Part shown: in pieces, positions 60,644 through 64,000 of the stretch
Layout of the letters: each line of letters starts with the position of its first letter
How positions within the stretch are numbered: position 1 is the stretch's first letter
Assembly (NCBI GenBank): GCA_027492275.1
Contig: JAPUFC010000032.1
Location: 1 to 64,000, forward strand
DNA: 64,000 nucleotides
Reading direction: 5' to 3'
DNA from: Mesorhizobium sp.
GTDB taxonomy: Bacteria; Pseudomonadota; Alphaproteobacteria; Rhizobiales; Rhizobiaceae
Made by a program: the position numbers and the translations under genes
Notes under the pieces: model-generated
Database searches by the model: none
The model's input: only the letters and a program-made list of their open reading frames with translations
Told to the model about the DNA's origin: nothing

Positions 60644-60897
60644 ACCGAACCCCTCCAACCCGAACCGCATATTACGCTGGGGAATGTCCCGCGCAAGCCC
60701 TCGCTAAACAATCCAACGCTAATTGTTAACGCCGGAAATGTCCGGTGAACCCCGCAGAGAGCCATTCCGACGATTCGCCTCATGGGTAAAGCTTCAATGT
60801 TGCGTCAGCCTTTCGACTGATTGACAGGCCCCGGCTTTTCGATGACGCTTTGCTGATAGCGACATAGGTCAGGTCGCAATCAGTTCATGAGGCCTGC
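60644..60897. other. divergent promoter region, small membrane protein / GlxA-type regulator
   Basis: No gene is supported. A CCGGA-AATG-TCCGG dyad (60732-60745) lies in the middle. A TTGACA hexamer (60821-60826) is present on plus, but no good -10 box is found at 16-18 bp. Confidence 0.4.
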
Positions 60898-61899
60898 TTG
60901 AACGCCGTCCTGAAACCGCTCAAACGCTCGCTCGTCTTCTTCATGATCCCTGACTTCACGATGGTCGCCTTCGCGACGGCGATCGAGCCGCTACGCATCG
61001 CCAACAGGATGCTGGGCCACGAGGCGTATCGATGGCGGCTGGCCAGCGTCGACGGCCGGCCGGTGGCGGCGTCGAACGGCGTCGTCTGCGGCGTCGACAC
61101 CTCGCTGGACGACGAGCGGCGCAAGCTGGCCGGACCCGAGCGGCCGTCCATGGTGGTGGTCTGCTCCGGGCTCGATGTCGAGCGCTACCAGAACCGGGCG
61201 GTGTTCGGCTGGCTGCGCGAGGAATACAATCGCGGCGTCGCGATCGGCGGCTTGTGCACGGGCGCGCATGTGCTGGCCGCCGCCGGGCTTCTGTCCAACA
61301 GGCGCTGCGCGATCCATTGGGAGAACCTGCCCGGCTTCGCCGAGACGTTCCCCAAGGCCAACGTCTTCGCCGACCTCTACGAGATCGACCAGAACATCTA
61401 CACCTGCGCCGGCGGCACCGCCTCGCTCGACATGATGCTGAAGCTCATCGGCGAGGATTTCGACGAATCGCTGGTCAACCGCGTCTGCGAGCAGGTGCTG
61501 ACGGACCGGGTTCGCAACTCGGCGGACCGCCAGCGGCTGCCGCTGCGCGCGCGCCTCGGCGTCCAGAACGCCAAGGTCCTCTCGATCATCGAGCTGATGG
61601 AGGCCAATCTGGCAGAGCCGCTGTCGCTGATCGACGTCGCCGACAGCGCCGGCCTGTCGCGCCGGCAGATCGAGCGGCTGTTCCGCACCGAGATGGGGCG
61701 CTCGCCGGCGCGCTACTATCTCGAGATTCGCCTCGACCGCGCGCGCCACCTGCTCGTCCAGTCGTCCCTGCCGGTGGTCGAGATCGCGGTGGCCTGCGGC
61801 TTCGTCTCCGCCTCGCATTTCTCGAAATGCTACCGCGAGCTCTACGCCCGCTCCCCGCAGCAGGAGCGCATGGACAAGCGCCTGCCGGCCGCGGCCTGA
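60898..61899 (+). CDS. GlxA-family AraC-type transcriptional regulator
   Basis: A 333-aa regulator. An N-terminal DJ-1/PfpI-like domain (residues about 12-180) shows FFMIPDFTMVAFATAIEPLR and GLCTGAHVLAAAGLL with the Cys of the fold. A C-terminal AraC helix-turn-helix pair follows (VADSAGLSRRQIERLFRTEM, then VEIAVACGFVSASHFSKCYR). Relatives such as GbdR and ChoR-type proteins regulate choline, glycine betaine and carnitine use. TTG at 60898 is the start that keeps the full N-terminal strand. Given the dimethylglycine/sarcosine-dehydrogenase-like gene nearby, control of methylglycine metabolism is a fair inference. Confidence 0.88.
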   Translation: MNAVLKPLKRSLVFFMIPDFTMVAFATAIEPLRIANRMLGHEAYRWRLASVDGRPVAASNGVVCGVDTSLDDERRKLAGPERPSMVVVCSGLDVERYQNRAVFGWLREEYNRGVAIGGLCTGAHVLAAAGLLSNRRCAIHWENLPGFAETFPKANVFADLYEIDQNIYTCAGGTASLDMMLKLIGEDFDESLVNRVCEQVLTDRVRNSADRQRLPLRARLGVQNAKVLSIIELMEANLAEPLSLIDVADSAGLSRRQIERLFRTEMGRSPARYYLEIRLDRARHLLVQSSLPVVEIAVACGFVSASHFSKCYRELYARSPQQERMDKRLPAAA

Positions 61900-61906
61900 A
61901 CGCCGC

Positions 61907-62758
61907 TCAGCGCGGCGGCGAATCCCACATCCAGTCGCGGTCGCGCCAGCCCTTCTCGCCGATCAGGCAGTCCGATTTGGTGGCCTGCGCCCGCCACACC
62001 GGGGCCGTGCCGTCCGCGACGGCCTTCCACACCGGCGACAGCGGACCGGCCAGTTCCAGCACCAGCTTGCGCCGCACCGCCGCTGGGAACTGCGACCAGT
62101 CGTTGACGGGAATCATGAAGGCGCCCGGACCGCCGATGACGCAGTCGGCGTAATATTTGTCCAGGTCGCGGATGTCGTAGCCGCCGTTGAAGCCGCCGCT
62201 GGTCATGAGCGGCAGGCCGTTGATGACGATGCCCTGCTTCACCACCGCGTCGCGCGCCGCTTCCACCGGCCCGCCCTGGTTGTTGGGACCGTCGCCGGAA
62301 ATGTCGATGACGCGCTTCATGCCCTTGAACGGGCTTTCGGCGAACAGGTCCGCGCCGAACTCCAGGGCGGCGGAAACCGAGGTGCGCCGCGCGCTGTTCG
62401 GCACGCTGTCGCTCAGCCGCGCCGCAATCCGCTCCGCGTCCTCGCGGCCGGCGATCACCGTCCACGGCACGATGACGTGATGCGAGGACGAGCCGGCCCA
62501 TTCGAAATAGGTCACGGCGATCTTGCCGTAGGCGCCCTGGGCGATCGCCTTGAGAACGCTGTCGTCCGTCAGCGCGCTGGCATAGCCCCTGCGCTGGATT
62601 TCCAGTTCCATCGGGCTCATGGACAGGGAGACGTCGACGGCCAGGGCCAGTTCGACATCGACGGGTTCGGCCGCCTGTGCGGGCGCGGCGAGGAAGAGCG
62701 TCGAGGCGAGCGACAGCGCCCCGAGCAGAACTCGCCATCCGCATCGATCACGAGACAT
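61907..62758 (-). CDS. exported DUF1194 (von Willebrand A-like) protein
   Basis: A 283-aa protein with a signal peptide (residues 1-29, ending PAQAAE) and a von Willebrand factor A-like domain. The metal-ion-dependent adhesion site DxSxS is present as AVDVSLSMSP, and later strands read VIDISGDGPNNQGG. DUF1194 proteins are common in rhizobia; their function is unknown. It is convergent with the GlxA-type gene, 7 bp away. Confidence 0.87.
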   Translation of the reverse strand: MSRDRCGWRVLLGALSLASTLFLAAPAQAAEPVDVELALAVDVSLSMSPMELEIQRRGYASALTDDSVLKAIAQGAYGKIAVTYFEWAGSSSHHVIVPWTVIAGREDAERIAARLSDSVPNSARRTSVSAALEFGADLFAESPFKGMKRVIDISGDGPNNQGGPVEAARDAVVKQGIVINGLPLMTSGGFNGGYDIRDLDKYYADCVIGGPGAFMIPVNDWSQFPAAVRRKLVLELAGPLSPVWKAVADGTAPVWRAQATKSDCLIGEKGWRDRDWMWDSPPR

Positions 62759-62865
62759 GAGCGTAGCCTAGGCGATTTTGAGCCCGTGGAAAGCCCAAGA
62801 TCGCGCGGTCCGGCAATCTCCCATCACGATTTTGCGAGCCGCCGATGCGCAGGCGTCGCCGCCGT

Positions 62866-64000
62866 TCAGCCGCGCAGCGCGACGTTCCGCGGATCGAAGG
62901 GGCTTTCCGCGATCACCGTGGCGCGGTGCGGCCGGCCGAGGATTTTTATCTCCAAGCCAGTGCCCAAGGCAGCGAGATCGGGGCGCACCATCGCCAGCGC
63001 CAGCGATTTGCCGACGCGCCAGCCATAGCCGCCATTGGTGGCGCGGCCGATCAGTTCGCCGTCGTGGTAGATCGCTTCCGAGCCGCGAGCATCGGCATCC
63101 GTCACGTCGTGCGCCTCCAGCGTGGCGAAGCGCCAGCGCGGCCCTTCCTCGCGCAGCCGCGCCAACGCGTCGCGGCCGATGAAATCGCCCTTGTCGAGGT
63201 TCACGAAGCGGTCGAGCCCGCTCTCCCACGCCGAATACTCTATGGACAGCTCGCGCGGGATCAGCCGGTAGCTCTTTTCCAGCGCCATGGCGCTCATGGC
63301 GCGGATGCCGAAGGGTTTTATGCCGAATTCCGCGCCCGCCTCCATCAGCCGGTCGAAGATGTAGGCCTGCTGTTCGATGGGGTGATGCAGTTCCCAGCCG
63401 AGCTCGCCGACGAAGTTGACCCGCAGCGCCTCGGCCGTGGCAGCACCGACCGAGATGCGCCGGCCCGAGAGCCAGGGAAAGGCGGCGTTGTCGAGCGGCG
63501 TGCGGGTGAGCTTGCGCAGAACGTCGCGGCTTTTGGGACCGGCCAGCACCAGCACGCCCCATTGCGCGGTGATCGGAACCATGCGCACGCTGCCGTCCTC
63601 CGGCAGCAGCCTGCGCAGGACGTCGTGGTCATGCGCCTCGTAAGCCCCCGCCGAAACGAGATAAAATCCATCCGGCTTCCGGTACACGGTGAACTCGGAC
63701 CGCACGCCGCCGCGCACCGTCAGCAGATGGCAGAGCGCGATGCGGCCGACTGTCTTCGGCACGCGGTTGGCGAGGATGCGGTTCAGCCAGTCTTCCGCGC
63801 CGGGACCCGATATGATGCACTTGGCGAAGGCCGACATGTCCTGGATGCCGACATTTTCCGTGACGGCCTTCACCTCGTTGCCGACATGCTCGAAATAGTT
63901 CGAGCGGCGGAACGACCATTTCTCCACCACCCGCCCGTCTTCCAGCGCGGGCGCATGGTTGTGGCTGGTCAGCACGTCGGCACCGACGCCGAGCTCCTCG
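62866..64000 (-). CDS. dimethylglycine/sarcosine dehydrogenase-like protein, C-terminal part (runs off the edge)
   Basis: At least 378 residues of an open frame that continues past the right edge. The visible part is a GcvT/aminomethyltransferase-like domain, with FEHVGNEVKAVTENVGI, FAKCIISGPGAEDWLNRILA, NFVGELGWELHHP and LEKSYRLIPRELSIEYSAW. In dimethylglycine and sarcosine dehydrogenases this folate-binding domain follows an FAD-dependent oxidase domain, expected beyond the window. A GTG at 63975 is within the frame but is not a credible start because upstream codons (ELGVGADVLTSHNHAPAL) continue the family sequence. Role: oxidative N-demethylation with transfer of the one-carbon unit to tetrahydrofolate. 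Confidence 0.82.
   Translation of the reverse strand, partial: EELGVGADVLTSHNHAPALEDGRVVEKWSFRRSNYFEHVGNEVKAVTENVGIQDMSAFAKCIISGPGAEDWLNRILANRVPKTVGRIALCHLLTVRGGVRSEFTVYRKPDGFYLVSAGAYEAHDHDVLRRLLPEDGSVRMVPITAQWGVLVLAGPKSRDVLRKLTRTPLDNAAFPWLSGRRISVGAATAEALRVNFVGELGWELHHPIEQQAYIFDRLMEAGAEFGIKPFGIRAMSAMALEKSYRLIPRELSIEYSAWESGLDRFVNLDKGDFIGRDALARLREEGPRWRFATLEAHDVTDADARGSEAIYHDGELIGRATNGGYGWRVGKSLALAMVRPDLAALGTGLEIKILGRPHRATVIAESPFDPRNVALRG

Noticed and set aside
60821-60849. Sigma-70 promoter for the GlxA-type gene
   Set aside because: TTGACA is present but there is no acceptable -10 hexamer at 16-18 bp spacing.

Overview
The window is GC-rich alphaproteobacterial DNA, most likely from the Hyphomicrobiales (rhizobia and relatives such as Mesorhizobium, Aminobacter or Phyllobacterium). 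Supporting signs are an alphaproteobacterial SOS box (GAAC-N7-GAAC) before a rhizobial-type lexA, a class I fructose-bisphosphate aldolase after pgk, many SDR enzymes and ABC uptake systems, and frequent ATGA stop/start overlaps. I see no rRNA, tRNA, CRISPR array, transposase or phage gene. Taxonomy is inference from these patterns only.

Region A (about 0.05-22.6 kb) is catabolic. After an epimerase remnant come a TcuA-like FAD dehydrogenase and a CysB-like LysR regulator, three SDR enzymes and an RraA-fold aldolase-like protein. A long minus-strand operon follows. Read in its own direction it encodes a Liv-type ABC importer (livK-livH-livM-livG-livF), a 3-hydroxyisobutyrate-dehydrogenase-like enzyme, an aldehyde dehydrogenase, a split ThDP-dependent decarboxylase, an MmgE/PrpD protein, an aconitase-family protein with a changed substrate loop, and a carboxymuconolactone-decarboxylase-like protein. 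The set suggests uptake and breakdown of a branched or multi-carboxylated acid; the substrate is unknown. A separate unit holds a class III aminotransferase, a HAD dehalogenase-like protein and an Lrp/AsnC regulator.

Region B (about 22.9-45.5 kb) looks like an amino-acid or compatible-solute degradation island. It has a metal-ligand-poor amidohydrolase, a polar amino acid ABC importer, an overlapping MOSC/Rieske pair, an AsnC regulator, and an ectoine-degradation-like core: two tandem EutD/DoeA-type M24 proteins, a DoeB-type deacylase, a class III transaminase and several aldehyde dehydrogenases. Interleaved with these are three paralogues of methylaspartate ammonia-lyase with intact catalytic residues, a flavin/Fe-S demethylase-like enzyme and a DadA-like oxidase. 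Threefold methylaspartate-lyase genes inside an ectoine-type cluster are the most novel feature of the window.

Region C (about 45.7-51.8 kb) is a cobalamin-riboswitch-controlled operon. The riboswitch is followed by a visible antiterminator/terminator pair, a CbiX-like domain that has lost its catalytic histidines and is fused to a [2Fe-2S] thioredoxin-like ferredoxin, and a Dpp/Opp-type ABC importer whose second permease is fused to an ATPase. Import of cobalt, a cobalt chelate or a corrinoid is the natural inference.

Region D (about 51.9-64 kb) is housekeeping chromosome: an SH3 protein, a lipoprotein, nadK, a DEAD-box helicase, lexA, a K+/H+ antiporter, pgk, class I aldolase, a 37-residue membrane protein not previously obvious, a GlxA-type regulator, a DUF1194 protein, and the C-terminal part of a dimethylglycine/sarcosine-dehydrogenase-like protein that runs off the right edge. 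A 17-bp tandem repeat lies between lexA and the antiporter gene.
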